Made by a program: the position numbers and the translations under genes. Source: Pseudoalteromonas amylolytica (GTDB lineage: Bacteria; Pseudomonadota; Gammaproteobacteria; Enterobacterales; Alteromonadaceae). From it: DNA of 64,000 nucleotides. The notes under the pieces were generated by a model that did no database searches, was not told the DNA's origin, and saw only the letters and a program-made list of their open reading frames with translations. The DNA lies in the NCBI RefSeq assembly GCF_001854605.1, contig NZ_MKJU01000025.1:372378-436377 (forward strand). Reading direction: 5' to 3'. Below are positions 48,768 through 59,849 of the stretch, piece by piece (the stretch's first letter is position 1; the number at the start of each line of letters is the position of its first letter).

Positions 48768-51407
48768 ATGGGCAAATCGCTAGTAATTGTAGAGTCTCCC
48801 GCAAAGGCAAAAACAATTAATAAATACTTAGGTAAGGACTATATCGTAAAATCCAGTGTTGGACATGTGCGTGACTTGCCAACTTCCGGTGCAGGAAAGA
48901 CAAAAGGCTTGGCTACTAAAAGTCCAGCCGAAGTAAGAAAGATGTCTCCTGAAGAAAAAGCCATATATAAGAAGAATAAAGATTACGCGAATCTCGTTGC
49001 GCGTATGGGTATTGACCCAGAAAAAGGCTGGGAACCCCACTATGAAGTACTGCCAGGCAAAGAAAAGGTGGTACAAGAATTAAAGAAGCTCGCAGAAAAT
49101 GCTGACCACATTTATCTGGCAACCGATTTGGATAGAGAGGGGGAGGCCATTGCGTGGCACCTTGAACAGATCATTGGTGGCGAGCCAGACAAATACAAGC
49201 GTGTGGTGTTTAACGAAATTACCAAAAACGCAATTCAACAGGCATTTGAAACCCCAGGGCAATTAAACACTGACATGGTTTATGCGCAACAGGCTCGTCG
49301 TTTTCTAGACCGAGTTGTTGGCTTTATGGTGTCTCCATTACTTTGGCAAAAAGTAGCCAGAGGCTTGTCGGCAGGGCGAGTACAGTCAGTTGCGGTACGA
49401 TTGCTGGTAGAGCGTGAAAGAGAAATTAAAGCCTTTGTTCCTGAAGAGTTTTGGGATATTCACGCAGATGTAACCGCAGCTAAGCAACCAATCCGCTTAG
49501 AGGTTACAAAGTATCAGGGTAATGCCTTCAAGCCAGTTAATGAAGCGCAAACCATGCAAGCTGTTGCTGAGCTGGAGAAGAGTACTTACCGTGTTGTAAA
49601 GGTTGAAGAAAAGCCAAGTAAGAGTAAGCCTAGCGCGCCGTTTATTACCTCCACTATGCAACAAGCTGCCAGTACGCGTTTAGGTTATGGTGTGAAGAAA
49701 ACCATGATGTTGGCTCAACGTCTATATGAAGCCGGTTACATCACCTATATGCGTACCGATTCAACCAATCTATCAAACGATGCGGTTGCTATGTGTCGCG
49801 ATTATATCGGCTCGCAGTTTGGTGATAAGTATTTACCTGCCAACCCAATAAAATACAGCGCAAAAGAAAACGCTCAAGAAGCGCACGAAGCAATACGTCC
49901 ATCGGATGTGAATGTTTTGTCGGGCCATGTTGAAGGGGTAGATGCGGATGCCAAGAAGCTGTATGAGCTTATCTGGCGACAATTTGTCGCCTGTCAAATG
50001 ACACCAGCAGAGTATGACCTGACAACGCTGACTGTGGCAGCGGAGGATTATACGTTAAAGGCTAAAGGTCGCGTAATGCGTTTTGATGGTTGGACTAAAG
50101 TGCAACCTTCTGTGCGCAAGAAAAATGAAGAAGAACAGTCATTACCAGCTGTTAAAGAAGGTGATGCGATTGATTTGGTGGCGCTGGATCCTAAACAGCA
50201 CTTTACCAAGCCACCAGCTCGATTCAGTGAAGCTAGCCTTGTAAAAGAGCTTGAAAAAAGAGGAATAGGTCGTCCTTCTACCTATGCTTCGATTATCTCA
50301 ACGATTCAGGACAGAGGGTATGTACGAGTTGAAAATCGCCGTTTCTTTGCAGAGAAAATGGGCGAGATCGTAACCGATCGTTTAGTTGAGAATTTTAATG
50401 ATCTGATGAACTTTGACTTTACGGCCAAGATGGAAGATAGACTCGATGATATCGCCGAAGGTGAGCGAGTTTGGACTCAGGTGCTAGATAAGTTTTACGC
50501 TGACTTTTCAAAACAGCTTGAAGTTGCCTCCGGCGATGAAGCTGAAGGTGGCATGCGTCAAAACATGATGGTTGAGACGGATATTGATTGTCCGACCTGT
50601 AGTCGCAAGATGGGTATTCGTACCGCGTCTACGGGCGTGTTTCTTGGTTGCACAGGATACAACCTGCCACCAAAAGAGCGTTGTACGACAACCATGAACT
50701 TGGTGTCAGGTGATGAGGCCATTGCAGCTGATGTTGAAGACGTTGAAACTGAAACTTTAATGCAGATGAAGCGTTGCCCAATTTGTGAAACGGCGATGGA
50801 TTCATACCTAATTGACGAAACGCGTAAGTTGCATGTATGTGGTAATAACCCTGCATGTAAAGGCTATGTGGTTGAAAAGGGAACATTTAAGATTAAAGGC
50901 TACGACGGTCCTATCATTGAGTGCGATAAGTGTGGCTCAGATATGGAGCTTAAGTCGGGTCGTTTTGGTAAGTATTTTGGTTGTAGCAATGAAGCGTGTA
51001 AAAATACTCGTAAGCTACTTAAAAATGGTGAGCCTGCGCCACCGAAGGAAGATCCTGTTCACTTACCAGAGCTGGAATGTGAAAAGTCAGACGCATACTT
51101 TGTGTTACGTGATGGCGCGTCAGGTATTTTCTTAGCCGCTCATACGTTCCCGAAATCGAGAGAAACTCGGGCACCAAAAGTGGCTGAACTGAAGCGTTTC
51201 AAAGATAGAATATCTCCTAAGTTCCATTATTTAGCAGATGCACCAGAACAAGATGACGATGCTAATCTAGCTGTTGTGCGTTACTCACGAAAAACCAAAA
51301 CTCAGTACGTTATGACTGAGGTTGATGGTAAAGCCACCGGCTGGAAAGCCACATATGAAGGTGGAAAGTGGGTGATTGAAACCAAAGCATCGAAGAAGAA
51401 AAAGTAA
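48768..51407 (+). CDS. topA: DNA topoisomerase I
   Basis: 879 residues (E. coli 865). Toprim domain at the start ('[19 protein letters not shown]', then '[15 protein letters not shown]'), active-site Tyr327 in '[10 protein letters not shown]', and three C4 zinc-finger modules in the C-terminal third ('CPTCSRKMG', 'CPICETAMD', 'CDKCGSDME'). It relaxes negative supercoils. GGCAG lies upstream of the ATG. Monocistronic. Confidence 0.97.
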   Translation: MGKSLVIVESPAKAKTINKYLGKDYIVKSSVGHVRDLPTSGAGKTKGLATKSPAEVRKMSPEEKAIYKKNKDYANLVARMGIDPEKGWEPHYEVLPGKEKVVQELKKLAENADHIYLATDLDREGEAIAWHLEQIIGGEPDKYKRVVFNEITKNAIQQAFETPGQLNTDMVYAQQARRFLDRVVGFMVSPLLWQKVARGLSAGRVQSVAVRLLVEREREIKAFVPEEFWDIHADVTAAKQPIRLEVTKYQGNAFKPVNEAQTMQAVAELEKSTYRVVKVEEKPSKSKPSAPFITSTMQQAASTRLGYGVKKTMMLAQRLYEAGYITYMRTDSTNLSNDAVAMCRDYIGSQFGDKYLPANPIKYSAKENAQEAHEAIRPSDVNVLSGHVEGVDADAKKLYELIWRQFVACQMTPAEYDLTTLTVAAEDYTLKAKGRVMRFDGWTKVQPSVRKKNEEEQSLPAVKEGDAIDLVALDPKQHFTKPPARFSEASLVKELEKRGIGRPSTYASIISTIQDRGYVRVENRRFFAEKMGEIVTDRLVENFNDLMNFDFTAKMEDRLDDIAEGERVWTQVLDKFYADFSKQLEVASGDEAEGGMRQNMMVETDIDCPTCSRKMGIRTASTGVFLGCTGYNLPPKERCTTTMNLVSGDEAIAADVEDVETETLMQMKRCPICETAMDSYLIDETRKLHVCGNNPACKGYVVEKGTFKIKGYDGPIIECDKCGSDMELKSGRFGKYFGCSNEACKNTRKLLKNGEPAPPKEDPVHLPELECEKSDAYFVLRDGASGIFLAAHTFPKSRETRAPKVAELKRFKDRISPKFHYLADAPEQDDDANLAVVRYSRKTKTQYVMTEVDGKATGWKATYEGGKWVIETKASKKKK

Positions 51408-51436
51408 TAAAAAAAGCCGGGGAAACCCGGCTTTTT
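51408..51436. terminator. Terminator after topA
   Basis: AAAAAAAGCCGGG-GAAA-CCCGGCTTTTT just after the stop codon; it can also serve the convergent 78-aa gene. Confidence 0.87.
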
Positions 51437-51477
51437 AGTGAAGTCTGAATGAGGTGTGCAGACATAAAAATCTGAGA

Positions 51478-51714
51478 TCAGATATCAACACTACTTACTG
51501 TTTGATAGCTGTTGCTTGTTAGTTCTTCATTCACGCAATCTAATACGTATTTTTTAAGATCTTGTGCGTCTACGCCATCGTCATTTGCCCACTCTAAGCA
51601 CATTTGCGTAAACTCTTGTACTAGCTCTTGAGGTGCAACTGTTTTCTCGTCAGCGAAGCTGCTTGTAGCAACGAAAGTGAATGCTGCTACCATACCAAGA
51701 AGTGTTTTTTTCAT
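51478..51714 (-). CDS. Small exported protein, 78 aa, two conserved-looking cysteines
   Basis: 78 residues. Signal peptide 1-21 (KK, hydrophobic core, S-F-A before D22). The mature part of about 57 residues is acidic with Cys in 'MCLEWAND' and 'VLDCVNEEL', which could form one disulfide in the periplasm. I recognise no family. An AAGGC-like site precedes the ATG on the minus strand. It is convergent with topA and followed upstream by a 500-bp region with little else. Confidence 0.75.
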   Translation of the reverse strand: MKKTLLGMVAAFTFVATSSFADEKTVAPQELVQEFTQMCLEWANDDGVDAQDLKKYVLDCVNEELTSNSYQTVSSVDI

Positions 51715-51982
51715 TGTTTTTGCCTTAAGTTAATTGGACATGCACTTTTTAAACTAAAAACTTAATGTTGAACAACGAAAAAATTTTCTCGTAAAGAGTA
51801 AATAAAGTGATGTTAGCTTTCCCGTATTGAATGAATCGCAATAGTGTAAAATTGTGGCTTGGTTGACATTAGCTGCTGACATATATCTATGGCTAATATT
51901 TTGATTTAACATGAGAAATCCTCTCTAGACTCAGCACTTCGACAACATGGGAAAAACAATATCTCTCTAGAAGCAAATCGAT

Positions 51983-52135
51983 ATGAAGAACACTTTTATT
52001 AATTTGCTTGCTGCAATAGTTTTTATTTTCAGCAGCAGCCATACTTGGCAACTCAATGTCAGCAGAAAAAAGAAATTGACGAAAAATGAATTACTGTTTA
52101 TTTTCTCGCTGATGTTTCAAGAAGGGCCATACTAA
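51983..52135 (+). CDS. Possible 50-aa membrane or exported peptide
   Basis: Short frame starting MKNTFINLLAAIVFIFSSSH: one hydrophobic N-terminal helix followed by a basic segment (RKKKLTK) and a short hydrophobic C-terminus. No strong ribosome site. The rest of 51715-52227 holds no other gene candidate. The signal-peptide-like start is the only support; low confidence. Confidence 0.25.
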   Translation: MKNTFINLLAAIVFIFSSSHTWQLNVSRKKKLTKNELLFIFSLMFQEGPY

Positions 52136-52227
52136 TCACTGGTCAACCCAATATTAAGCAGATACTCGCTCACAATACGTAGCGGCCATTGTTTTTTACT
52201 GTAGTCATAATATTGGGATGATTTTGA

Positions 52228-53610
52228 ATGACAGAGCCTAGTGTTATTAGTGTAATTCCACCTATCGTTGTTTTAACCCTTGCCATTTTGCTACGCAGAC
52301 CGATTTTAGCGCTTGTTATTGGTGCCTTGGTGGGTTTGGCGTTAGTAGATGTGGGAACTATTTTACCCAATTTTGCCGATGCGTCGCTCAAAGTGATGGC
52401 AGATGAGACCATTGGCTGGCTAATCCTAGTATGCGGCAGCTTTGGCGCGCTTATCGCGTTGTTAGTACGTACAGGTGGCGCGCTGGCCTTTGGTCGCAAT
52501 GCATTAAAAATGGCTAAAGGGCGTAAGTCTTCACTATTAATGACTTACCTTTTAGGGGTTGTTATCTTTATTGATGATTACTTAAACGCGCTAACGGTTG
52601 GCGAAACCATGCGCAGAGTCACTGATAAATTCAAGATCTCTCGTGAAATGCTGGCCTATGTGGTGGACTCAACAGCCGCGCCAATTTGCGTGCTGGTCCC
52701 ACTGTCTACATGGGCGGTGTTTTTTGGTGGGTTGTTGGTCGACAACGGGGTTGCGGAGCAAGGGCTGGGCATAACCACTTATATGCAGGCGATACCTTAC
52801 ATGCTGTATGCTTGGGTTGCCGTGATCATGGTGCCACTCGTTGCTCTGGGTATCATCCCTCTATTTGGGCCGATGAAGCGTGCGGAACTTGCCGCGCGTC
52901 AAGGGCTGCCTGCTTTGGAGCAAGTAGACTTGACTGACGTACACACACCAGACGACTATGCTGCAAAGGCGATAGAGCAGGAGTTCGAGCATGCAGATGA
53001 GCAAGGTAAGCTTTATAACTTTTTGTTGCCTATCGGTTTACTTGTGGCATTTACGGTGTACTTTGATATTGATGTATGGAAAGGTTTGCTAGCGACATTG
53101 GCGGTTACAGTTCCGTTTTACTTAGCACAAAGACTAATGCCTCTTGCTGACATGCTTGAGCAGATGATCGATGGTTTTAAATGCATGTTGCCAGCAATTG
53201 GCACGGTTATCGCCGCATTTATCTTTAAAGATGTGTGCGATCAGTTAATGCTGCCTCAGTATGTGATCAATTCGCTCAGTCCATATATGACTGCGCAGTT
53301 ACTACCTGCAATGGTATTTTTATCGATGGCGATTCTAGCGTTTGCTACAGGGTCGAGCTGGGGAATTTTTGCTGTTACGATCCCAATTGTAATGCCGTTA
53401 GCCGTGGCGGTTGAAGCAAACACGGCGCTAGTAATCGGCGCATTGCTGTCGGCATCTTCTTTTGGTAGTCAAGCGTGCTTTTACTCTGATTCCACGGTGT
53501 TAGCAGCGCAAGGCTCAGGCTGTAATTTGATTAGCCATGCGGTGACACAATTACCGTATGCACTCATTGCAGCGGTGATAGCGTTTATCGGTTTCTTGTT
53601 GATGGCTTAA
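52228..53610 (+). CDS. NhaC family Na+/H+ antiporter
   Basis: 460 residues with about 11-12 hydrophobic helices. 'IDDYLNALTVGETMRRVTD', described here by its D-D-Y-x-N-x-L-x-x-G core, and 'FATGSSWGIFAVTIPI' are hallmark segments of NhaC-type antiporters and their relatives. It exchanges Na+ for H+ across the inner membrane, or another cation- or acid-coupled substrate; NhaC-like proteins also include amino-acid antiporters. Monocistronic. The hairpin GGGCATCTT/AAGGTGCCC at about 53619-53637 may end its transcript. Confidence 0.85.
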   Translation: MTEPSVISVIPPIVVLTLAILLRRPILALVIGALVGLALVDVGTILPNFADASLKVMADETIGWLILVCGSFGALIALLVRTGGALAFGRNALKMAKGRKSSLLMTYLLGVVIFIDDYLNALTVGETMRRVTDKFKISREMLAYVVDSTAAPICVLVPLSTWAVFFGGLLVDNGVAEQGLGITTYMQAIPYMLYAWVAVIMVPLVALGIIPLFGPMKRAELAARQGLPALEQVDLTDVHTPDDYAAKAIEQEFEHADEQGKLYNFLLPIGLLVAFTVYFDIDVWKGLLATLAVTVPFYLAQRLMPLADMLEQMIDGFKCMLPAIGTVIAAFIFKDVCDQLMLPQYVINSLSPYMTAQLLPAMVFLSMAILAFATGSSWGIFAVTIPIVMPLAVAVEANTALVIGALLSASSFGSQACFYSDSTVLAAQGSGCNLISHAVTQLPYALIAAVIAFIGFLLMA

Positions 53611-53704
53611 AGCTACAAAGGGCATCTTTAAGGTGCCCATAATTTGTTAGATGGCGGTTTGCTTATCTAATCTGCTTGTCACTTAACTGATCTGATAAGG
53701 CACA

Positions 53705-54364
53705 TTACATAAAAACCGCCTGCAAATCACAATTGAGTATGGGAAGTGGATAACTACGATGACCGAGGGCAGAGAAAGTTACAGCATTTCTCTGTCCCAG
53801 CTTGGTGGTTACTGTGTGAGTTTTACCCTGATATGCTTGCTGTACCATTCCAGCGCCATCGAACCAAAGCAAGGTTAAATACGGTTCAATGTATTGCCAT
53901 TTACCTTTGAGGTCCGTTTGATTACGCGCTACCCATTGACCAGTGTGTTTCATTTGAATTTGCATATCAATATCGGCGCATTCGTGCGTAAACAATAAGT
54001 CAGGCACTACAACTTCACGCATCTTGGTAGGGAAGTATAATCCCATATTACCTTGCGTATAATAGTGATTATCTTTGCTAAACACCTGAATGCTTAAGCC
54101 CTCATAACCCATTCCTTTCACTACGCGTTCAACGGCACTGATGAGTGTTTGATCACTATCTTGTGGGTGATATAGCAAACTCGGTTGATTGTATCGTTCT
54201 GGTGATTGCAAATTAGTAAATTGATAGCGAACTTTTTCAATTTCAAGAAGGGCTTGTATTTTTGCATGTTGTGCCTGCGATAAATCACGCGAGTAAATAT
54301 GGATAACTGGGCTTTGGCAAGCAGCTATTAGCAATGCCAGTAATAGGGGGAAAAGTGCTTTCAT
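53705..54364 (-). CDS. Hypothetical lipoprotein
   Basis: 219 residues. Signal peptide with lipobox I-A-A-C, lipidated Cys16 followed by Gln, so probably sorted to the outer membrane. The mature part has two regions: 17-95 looks like a SPOR- or LytR-like alpha/beta fold ('IHIYSRDLSQAQHAKIQALLE', pattern only), and the rest is beta-rich with Cys in 'HECADIDMQIQMKHTG' and 'LPILNCDLQ'. I recognise no named family. Isolated gene with a ~265-bp geneless gap upstream. Confidence 0.7.
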   Translation of the reverse strand: MKALFPLLLALLIAACQSPVIHIYSRDLSQAQHAKIQALLEIEKVRYQFTNLQSPERYNQPSLLYHPQDSDQTLISAVERVVKGMGYEGLSIQVFSKDNHYYTQGNMGLYFPTKMREVVVPDLLFTHECADIDMQIQMKHTGQWVARNQTDLKGKWQYIEPYLTLLWFDGAGMVQQAYQGKTHTVTTKLGQRNAVTFSALGHRSYPLPILNCDLQAVFM

Positions 54365-54631
54365 GATCTGCCATTTGATTACGTTTGTAATCCTATGTTG
54401 CTATAGATTACACTTGTAGTCAATATTGTGAAGTTATAAATACTGAATAAAGGACGGCACCGCTCAATACGATTAAATAGACCGCCTTGTTTACGAAGGT
54501 GTGTGAGTGAGACATAATGCCAACAGGGGTTACACATAAGAAAAAGTAATCGTAACCATAGCACCATCCAAAACATAGGTATGTTTAGTCAATACGATGG
54601 TGTTTCCACTATTTAAAAGAGGTTTTATTTA

Positions 54632-55396
54632 ATGTGTGAGTTATTGGGCATGTCGGCGAACGTCCCAACAGATATCTGTTTTAGTTTTTCAGGCCTTTTG
54701 GAGCGTGGGGGGAATACCGGGCCTCATAAAGATGGTTGGGGAATTACCTTTTATGAAGGAAAGGGATGTCGAACCTTTAAAGACCCAGAACCAAGCTGTC
54801 AGTCAGAAATTGCTAAGCTGGTTAAAGCCTACCCAATAAAAAGTGTGTCGGTGATAAGTCATATCCGACAGGGTAATCGTGGTCGTGTGTGTTTGGAAAA
54901 CACCCATCCATTTACCAGGGAGCTATGGGGGCGAGAAATTACTTATGCGCACAATGGGCAGCTATCTAACTATAACGATTTGAAACCTGAATTTTATCGC
55001 CCAGTGGGTAACACCGACAGTGAACTGGCCTTTTGCTGGTTGTTAGACAAGATCCGCCAGAAATATCCTAAACGCCCTTCAAACATGGCCTCGGTGTTTC
55101 GTTATGCAGCTAAGCTTGCCGATACGCTACGGGCCAAAGGAGTATTCAATATGCTACTAACTGATGGCGTTTATGTATTGGCGTATTGTACTAACAATTT
55201 ACATTGGATCACTCGCCGTGCACCTTTTGGAAAAGCAACATTGATTGACGCGGACATGGTAGTGGACTTTCAAAAAGAAACGACACCTAATGACGTGGTC
55301 ACCGTGATAACCACTCGCCCTTTGACCAACGATGAGCAGTGGCAAAAAATGCAGGAAGGGGAGTTTGTGTTGTTTAAAATGGGTGAGAAAATCTAG
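54632..55396 (+). CDS. yafJ: Class II glutamine amidotransferase (YafJ-like)
   Basis: 254 residues (E. coli YafJ 255). Nucleophile Cys2 after Met removal ('CELLGMSANVP'), then 'GPHKDGWGITFYEGKG', 'SHIRQGNRG', and 'YAHNGQL', typical of the class II Ntn-hydrolase glutaminase fold with no synthase domain attached. The partner acceptor is unknown; it may act as a gamma-glutamyl hydrolase or amidohydrolase. AGAGG lies upstream of the ATG. Confidence 0.88.
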   Translation: MCELLGMSANVPTDICFSFSGLLERGGNTGPHKDGWGITFYEGKGCRTFKDPEPSCQSEIAKLVKAYPIKSVSVISHIRQGNRGRVCLENTHPFTRELWGREITYAHNGQLSNYNDLKPEFYRPVGNTDSELAFCWLLDKIRQKYPKRPSNMASVFRYAAKLADTLRAKGVFNMLLTDGVYVLAYCTNNLHWITRRAPFGKATLIDADMVVDFQKETTPNDVVTVITTRPLTNDEQWQKMQEGEFVLFKMGEKI

Positions 55397-55421
55397 CATT
55401 CCCACTGAGGTTTTGGAAACT

Positions 55422-55449
55422 GGGTAGCATAGCGTTCATGCTGCTACCC
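55422..55449. terminator. Hairpin between yafJ and the DUF3108 gene
   Basis: GGGTAGCA and TGCTACCC arms around a 12-base loop, between convergent genes. There is no long T tract, so it is a weak candidate. Confidence 0.45.
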
Positions 55450-55456
55450 ATGTTGT

Positions 55457-56221
55457 TTACATCGTTGTTTGTTTTTCGTATTTAGTTAGCTGAACTTGGA
55501 ATTGCTCAACCCCTTCTTTACCTTTATACATTTTGACCACCATGTAGTCGTATTCAGGTGCTAGCCAAACGGTTGCTTGACGTTTGTCGTTGTCGTATAA
55601 ACGCTTAATTCGCACCGTTTCAACATTGCCAACGGGCAAGGTAATGGTTTCTGCGCCGTCTACCACAAAGTTATAAATGCGTTGATTGCCTTTATTATCG
55701 ATGATTGGGTAGCTGAACTTTTGTTTACCGGCCTTGAGCTCTTGACGCAATTGTAGCTGATAAGTGAGTAAATCCTGCTGATCGGCTATCCATTTTACAT
55801 CTAGCGGATATTTTTCATTACTCGAGGTGATCAATTGGTTTTTGTGATCGAAGGTGATGTGTTGATTGATATCTCTACCGGTACCTGTACGCACCATGCT
55901 ATAGCTGAGCGGAACCGCCTTCCCATCTTTTAAGGTAAATGTTGATACTTCTTCACGCTCATCGGAGAAAATGAAAATATCGATGTCACTTTGATATTTC
56001 AATTGATAGGTATTTTGATCAAGTAATTTCAGCTCGCGAACGGCGGTACCTTTTACCGAGCCTTTGCGAGACACCTGATATTCAGCATTATAAGAAACAA
56101 GCGGGTTGGCAATGATAGAGCAAGAGAAAATAGCGCTTAAGCCAAGTAGCCAAGCGCATATTTTATTATTCTGGGTAGGTTGCGCCTTGGGCTGGAAGGG
56201 GTTGGTTATCAAAAACGGCAT
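55457..56221 (-). CDS. DUF3108 domain-containing protein, exported
   Basis: 254 residues. The N-terminus contains a hydrophobic stretch (about 21-38, 'ICAWLLGLSAIFSCSIIANP') like a signal peptide, preceded by an unusually long polar n-region because the ATG lies inside the end of purN (56-base overlap). The remainder is the beta-rich DUF3108 domain ('YNAEYQVSRKG', 'WLAPEYDYMVVKMYKGKEG'). Function unknown; usually encoded next to purN. The long N-terminus may mean a real start further in, but no better ATG or GTG is present. Confidence 0.82.
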   Translation of the reverse strand: MPFLITNPFQPKAQPTQNNKICAWLLGLSAIFSCSIIANPLVSYNAEYQVSRKGSVKGTAVRELKLLDQNTYQLKYQSDIDIFIFSDEREEVSTFTLKDGKAVPLSYSMVRTGTGRDINQHITFDHKNQLITSSNEKYPLDVKWIADQQDLLTYQLQLRQELKAGKQKFSYPIIDNKGNQRIYNFVVDGAETITLPVGNVETVRIKRLYDNDKRQATVWLAPEYDYMVVKMYKGKEGVEQFQVQLTKYEKQTTM

Positions 56222-56813
56222 AATCTGCTTCCATAGTTAGTCTGTGTTCGCTGAACCACTGGACCACCAAGGGATAGATAATATGTTCTTGTTCGTGAAC
56301 CCGCTGTGCCAGTGTTTGTGCGGTATCGTCAGCTAAGATAGGAACCTTTGCTTGTAATACCACCGGACCACCGTCCAGCTCTTCCGTTACAAAGTGTACG
56401 CTAACACCGTGTACGTCGTCCTTTGCATCTATCGCTCTTTGATGGGTGTTCAGCCCTTGGTACTTAGGCAACAAAGAAGGGTGAATGTTCAACATTTTCC
56501 CTTTAAATTTTTGCACTAAGCTAGGAGTTAGAATACGCATAAATCCAGCTAATACAACTAAATCTGGATTAAAAGAGTCGATTAAAGAGGCCAATTCGAC
56601 GTCATAATCTTCACGTGTAGCGAATGCTTTATGACTTAACACTTTGGTTTCAATGCCCGCATTAGCGGCACGTGTTAAGCCATAAGCTTGTTCTTTGTTA
56701 CTGATAACAGCAACTACCTCGCCTTTTATTTGATTGCTCTGACAGGCATCTATGATGGCTTGCAGGTTTGAACCACTACCAGAGATCAATACTACTAAGC
56801 GAGTGTTTGACAT
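56166..56813 (-). CDS. purN: Phosphoribosylglycinamide formyltransferase
   Basis: 215 residues (E. coli 212). Folate-dependent GART: 'LISGSGSNLQAIIDAC', 'LAGFMRILT', catalytic 'NIHPSLLPKYQGLNTHQRAI' with His108 and Asp in 'DGGPVVLQ'. It transfers formyl from 10-formyl-THF to GAR in purine synthesis. Starts one base before the purM stop ends (TAATG overlap), giving the standard purMN operon. Confidence 0.96.
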   Translation of the reverse strand: MSNTRLVVLISGSGSNLQAIIDACQSNQIKGEVVAVISNKEQAYGLTRAANAGIETKVLSHKAFATREDYDVELASLIDSFNPDLVVLAGFMRILTPSLVQKFKGKMLNIHPSLLPKYQGLNTHQRAIDAKDDVHGVSVHFVTEELDGGPVVLQAKVPILADDTAQTLAQRVHEQEHIIYPLVVQWFSEHRLTMEADYAVFDNQPLPAQGATYPE

Positions 56814-57865
56814 TAGGCCTTACCACCTAAAATCTCAACTTGCTCTTCACCTGCAACAGCATCTTGAATTTCGCCAATATGCCAAGCTTGCTCGCCCTGC
56901 GCGGTTAATATTTCAAGGCTTTGTGTTAGTTTATCAGCTGGAACAACTAAGATCATGCCAACACCACAGTTGAATGTGCGATACATTTCGTGGGTACTGA
57001 TGTTGCCGTTTTCTTGTAGCCAGTTGAAAATAGCAGGCCATTGCCAACTGTCGCCTTTAACAACGGCTTTGGCTGACTCAGGTAATACACGAGGAATATT
57101 CTCCCAGAAGCCACCGCCTGTGATGTGCGATAGTGCATGAACGTCTACATCTTTAAGCAGTTCTAAGATTGATTTAACGTAGATGCGAGTAGGTTCCAAT
57201 AGGTGCTCACCTAAGGTTTTACCTTCAAACTGAGCGTTTGTATCAGCGCCTGATACTTCTAATACTTTACGGATAAGTGAATAGCCATTTGAATGTGGAC
57301 CACTTGAAGCCAAAGCGATCAGCTGATCACCTGCGGCAACTTTGGTGCCATCAATGATTTTTGACTTTTCAACCACACCAGTACAAAACCCAGCGATATC
57401 GTAATCATCGCCTTCATACATGCCTGGCATTTCAGCAGTTTCGCCACCGATTAGCGCACAACCCGACAATTCACAGCCTGTACCAATACCTGTTACGACA
57501 TCGGCTGCTACGTCAACATCTAGTTTACCAGTTGCGTAGTAGTCCAAGAAAAATAGGGGTTCAGCACCTTGGACGATTAGGTCATTTACACACATTGCAA
57601 CGAGATCGATACCTACCGTATCGTGTTTTTTCAAATCGATAGCGAGGCGAAGTTTAGTGCCCACACCATCTGTGCCAGCAACTAATACAGGCTCTTTGTA
57701 ACCAGTTGGAAGTTCGCATAGTGCACCAAAACCACCAATTCCGCCCATTACTTCTGGACGACGAGTTTTTTTCACTACGCCTTTTATGCGCTCTACCAAT
57801 GCGTTACCCGCATCGATATCTACGCCTGCGTCTTTGTAGCTAAGAGACTGTTTTTGTTCGCTCAC
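56813..57865 (-). CDS. purM: Phosphoribosylformylglycinamidine cyclo-ligase
   Basis: 350 residues (E. coli 345). '[18 protein letters not shown]', '[12 protein letters not shown]', '[11 protein letters not shown]' and '[16 protein letters not shown]' are AIR synthetase signatures. It forms AIR from FGAM with ATP. GTG start with AGGA seven bases upstream. First gene of purM-purN-DUF3108. No recognisable PurR box was seen in the 160 bases upstream. Confidence 0.96.
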   Translation of the reverse strand: MSEQKQSLSYKDAGVDIDAGNALVERIKGVVKKTRRPEVMGGIGGFGALCELPTGYKEPVLVAGTDGVGTKLRLAIDLKKHDTVGIDLVAMCVNDLIVQGAEPLFFLDYYATGKLDVDVAADVVTGIGTGCELSGCALIGGETAEMPGMYEGDDYDIAGFCTGVVEKSKIIDGTKVAAGDQLIALASSGPHSNGYSLIRKVLEVSGADTNAQFEGKTLGEHLLEPTRIYVKSILELLKDVDVHALSHITGGGFWENIPRVLPESAKAVVKGDSWQWPAIFNWLQENGNISTHEMYRTFNCGVGMILVVPADKLTQSLEILTAQGEQAWHIGEIQDAVAGEEQVEILGGKA

Positions 57866-58029
57866 AGGTTTTCCTCAAAATTGCTTTATGGGTTGCTTAG
57901 AAACGCGCGTATTTTACAACAATTGCCCATATGGGGCTAGTTGAAATATCACTTAATCGCATGTGGAAAAAATTAGCAGTGTGTGCAGGGAATGCTGGAG
58001 GAAATCCCTGCACAGAGTTACTACGAACC

Positions 58030-58998
58030 TTAGGCCTTGGCAGTTAGAATAGCGCGCAGTGGCGCAGGGTAGCCTTCAATGGTTTTAGTGATGTCATTAG
58101 GGTCTAAAAAGTCAGCCAACGATTCCGTTTGCATCCAAGGGGTACGACGTTGCTCATCAACAGATGTAATGTCTTCATTTACCACTTTGATGTCTTTGAA
58201 ACCGACACGTTCAAGCCATAAAGTTAGTGCAGCAGTGCTTGGAATAAACCAGACATTGCGCATTTTTGCGTAGCGATCAGTTGGCACTAACACCGTATTG
58301 ACGTCGCCTTCGATAACAAGCGTTTCAAGTACTAGTTCTCCACCTGCACGAAGTTGCGCTTTAAGCTGTGATAGAAAATCTATCGGTGAGCGGCGATGAT
58401 ACAGTACGCCCATAGAAAACACCGTATCAAACGCTTTTAGCTGTGGCAGTTGCTCTACACCCAGTGGCAGCAGGTGCACGTTAGGGTCGGGATTGAAGTG
58501 TTTGATAGCCTGAAACTGAGATAAAAATAGATCCGATGGGTCTATGCCCACCACAAACTCAGCGCCAGCACCACGCATACGCCATAAGTGATAACCAGAA
58601 CCACAACCAATATCCAAAACGGTTCGACCATGCAAGTTACTGATATGTGGCAGTAGCCTATCCCATTTCCAGTCGCTACGCCATTCAGTATCAATATGAA
58701 TACCATGGATATGAAATGGGCCTTTACGCCATGGCATCATACGCGTAAGCAAATGAGAGAGCTGCTTTTTGTGACCCTCAGAAAGCTCATCTGCAAGGCC
58801 AAACTCAACTTTATCAACAATATTAATGTGCTGAGTATTTGATTCTGGCAGGTTTTTCAAAACCTTTTCCCATTGTGGCCAGTCACCGTGCTGTGCCTCA
58901 TTTTGCCAGTGCGTAAGCTGAGCTGGCAGGGTATTTAGCCAATGGCTCAGTTGGTTTTTTGCGATGGCTGCATAAAAGTCGGTAAACCAGTTGTTCAT
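58030..58998 (-). CDS. cmoB: tRNA U34 carboxymethyltransferase CmoB
   Basis: 322 residues (E. coli 323). SAM-fold methyltransferase with '[15 protein letters not shown]', '[10 protein letters not shown]', and '[11 protein letters not shown]'. It uses carboxy-SAM (made by CmoA) to convert ho5U34 to cmo5U34 in tRNA. GGAG lies 9 bases upstream of the ATG. It follows cmoA with a 10-base gap. Confidence 0.96.
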   Translation of the reverse strand: MNNWFTDFYAAIAKNQLSHWLNTLPAQLTHWQNEAQHGDWPQWEKVLKNLPESNTQHINIVDKVEFGLADELSEGHKKQLSHLLTRMMPWRKGPFHIHGIHIDTEWRSDWKWDRLLPHISNLHGRTVLDIGCGSGYHLWRMRGAGAEFVVGIDPSDLFLSQFQAIKHFNPDPNVHLLPLGVEQLPQLKAFDTVFSMGVLYHRRSPIDFLSQLKAQLRAGGELVLETLVIEGDVNTVLVPTDRYAKMRNVWFIPSTAALTLWLERVGFKDIKVVNEDITSVDEQRRTPWMQTESLADFLDPNDITKTIEGYPAPLRAILTAKA

Positions 58999-59008
58999 CT
59001 TTTCTCCG

Positions 59009-59734
59009 TTACTTAATCGCTATTATTGAACAAAAGTTAAAACACTGATACCAAACCTGTGTTTGCTTAAAACCAATGTCACTTAATCGAGTTAAATGTG
59101 TGCTCAAGTTATCAGGGCGCATGACATTTTCAATCGCAGTGCGTTTTTGGCTAATTTCTAGCTCAGAATAGCCATTGTGGCGCTTAAAATCATGATGTAA
59201 GTCGATCAGCAAGTTATCTTGCTCGTCATTTTCACCTTTGATTTTTTCACTTAATAACAAGATACCACCCGGTTTAAGGCCGTTATAAATATTTTGTAAA
59301 ACCGCTAAACGCTGCTCTTGTGGGATAAATTGCAGGGTAAAGTTCATGGCAACAACACTGGCGTTGCTAATCTCAAGCTCATTGATATCACCAAGTTGCA
59401 CATCCACAGGCACATCAGATTTGAAGCCACCAAGATGCATTTTACAGCGCTCGACCATAGCTTGTGAGTTATCCACAGCGATGATCTGGCAATTTTCCTT
59501 TGCGATGTTGCGGCGCATACTCAGCGTTACAGCGCCTAAAGAACAGCCAAGATCATATAAATTTGAGTTACTTTGAGCGAATTGCCCAGCTAGTTTACCC
59601 ATGGTGCTTACAATCGTGGCGTACCCTGGGACTGAGCGTTGTATCATATCCGGAAACACTTCAACGACATTGGCGTCAAAGCTGAAATCTTTTACCTGTT
59701 GCTCAGTGGCATAAATACTGTCTTTGCCAGTCAC
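59009..59734 (-). CDS. cmoA: Carboxy-S-adenosyl-L-methionine synthase CmoA
   Basis: 241 residues (E. coli 247). '[25 protein letters not shown]' family N-terminus (core D-F-x-F-d-x-x-V-a-x-V-F-x-D-M-I), SAM motif '[14 protein letters not shown]', and '[12 protein letters not shown]'. It makes carboxy-SAM from SAM and prephenate. GTG start at 59734. First of the cmoA-cmoB pair; aspS and a DUF72 gene nearby reproduce the common aspS-yecE-cmoAB neighbourhood, here interleaved with other genes. Confidence 0.95.
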   Translation of the reverse strand: MTGKDSIYATEQQVKDFSFDANVVEVFPDMIQRSVPGYATIVSTMGKLAGQFAQSNSNLYDLGCSLGAVTLSMRRNIAKENCQIIAVDNSQAMVERCKMHLGGFKSDVPVDVQLGDINELEISNASVVAMNFTLQFIPQEQRLAVLQNIYNGLKPGGILLLSEKIKGENDEQDNLLIDLHHDFKRHNGYSELEISQKRTAIENVMRPDNLSTHLTRLSDIGFKQTQVWYQCFNFCSIIAIK

Positions 59735-59849
59735 ATTTTATCTCTCTTACCAAATAATCGTGCTATTTTACCATTTTATGCTGGATAGTCAGTGATAAAT
59801 TGAGTAGCTTGGCTACTATTAATGATAAGAAGTAAAAAAGAGACAAATA

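Noticed and set aside
57866..58029. PurR operator upstream of purM
   Set aside because: AAACGCGCGT near 57901 is only a loose match to ACGCAAACGTTTGCGT and lacks symmetry.
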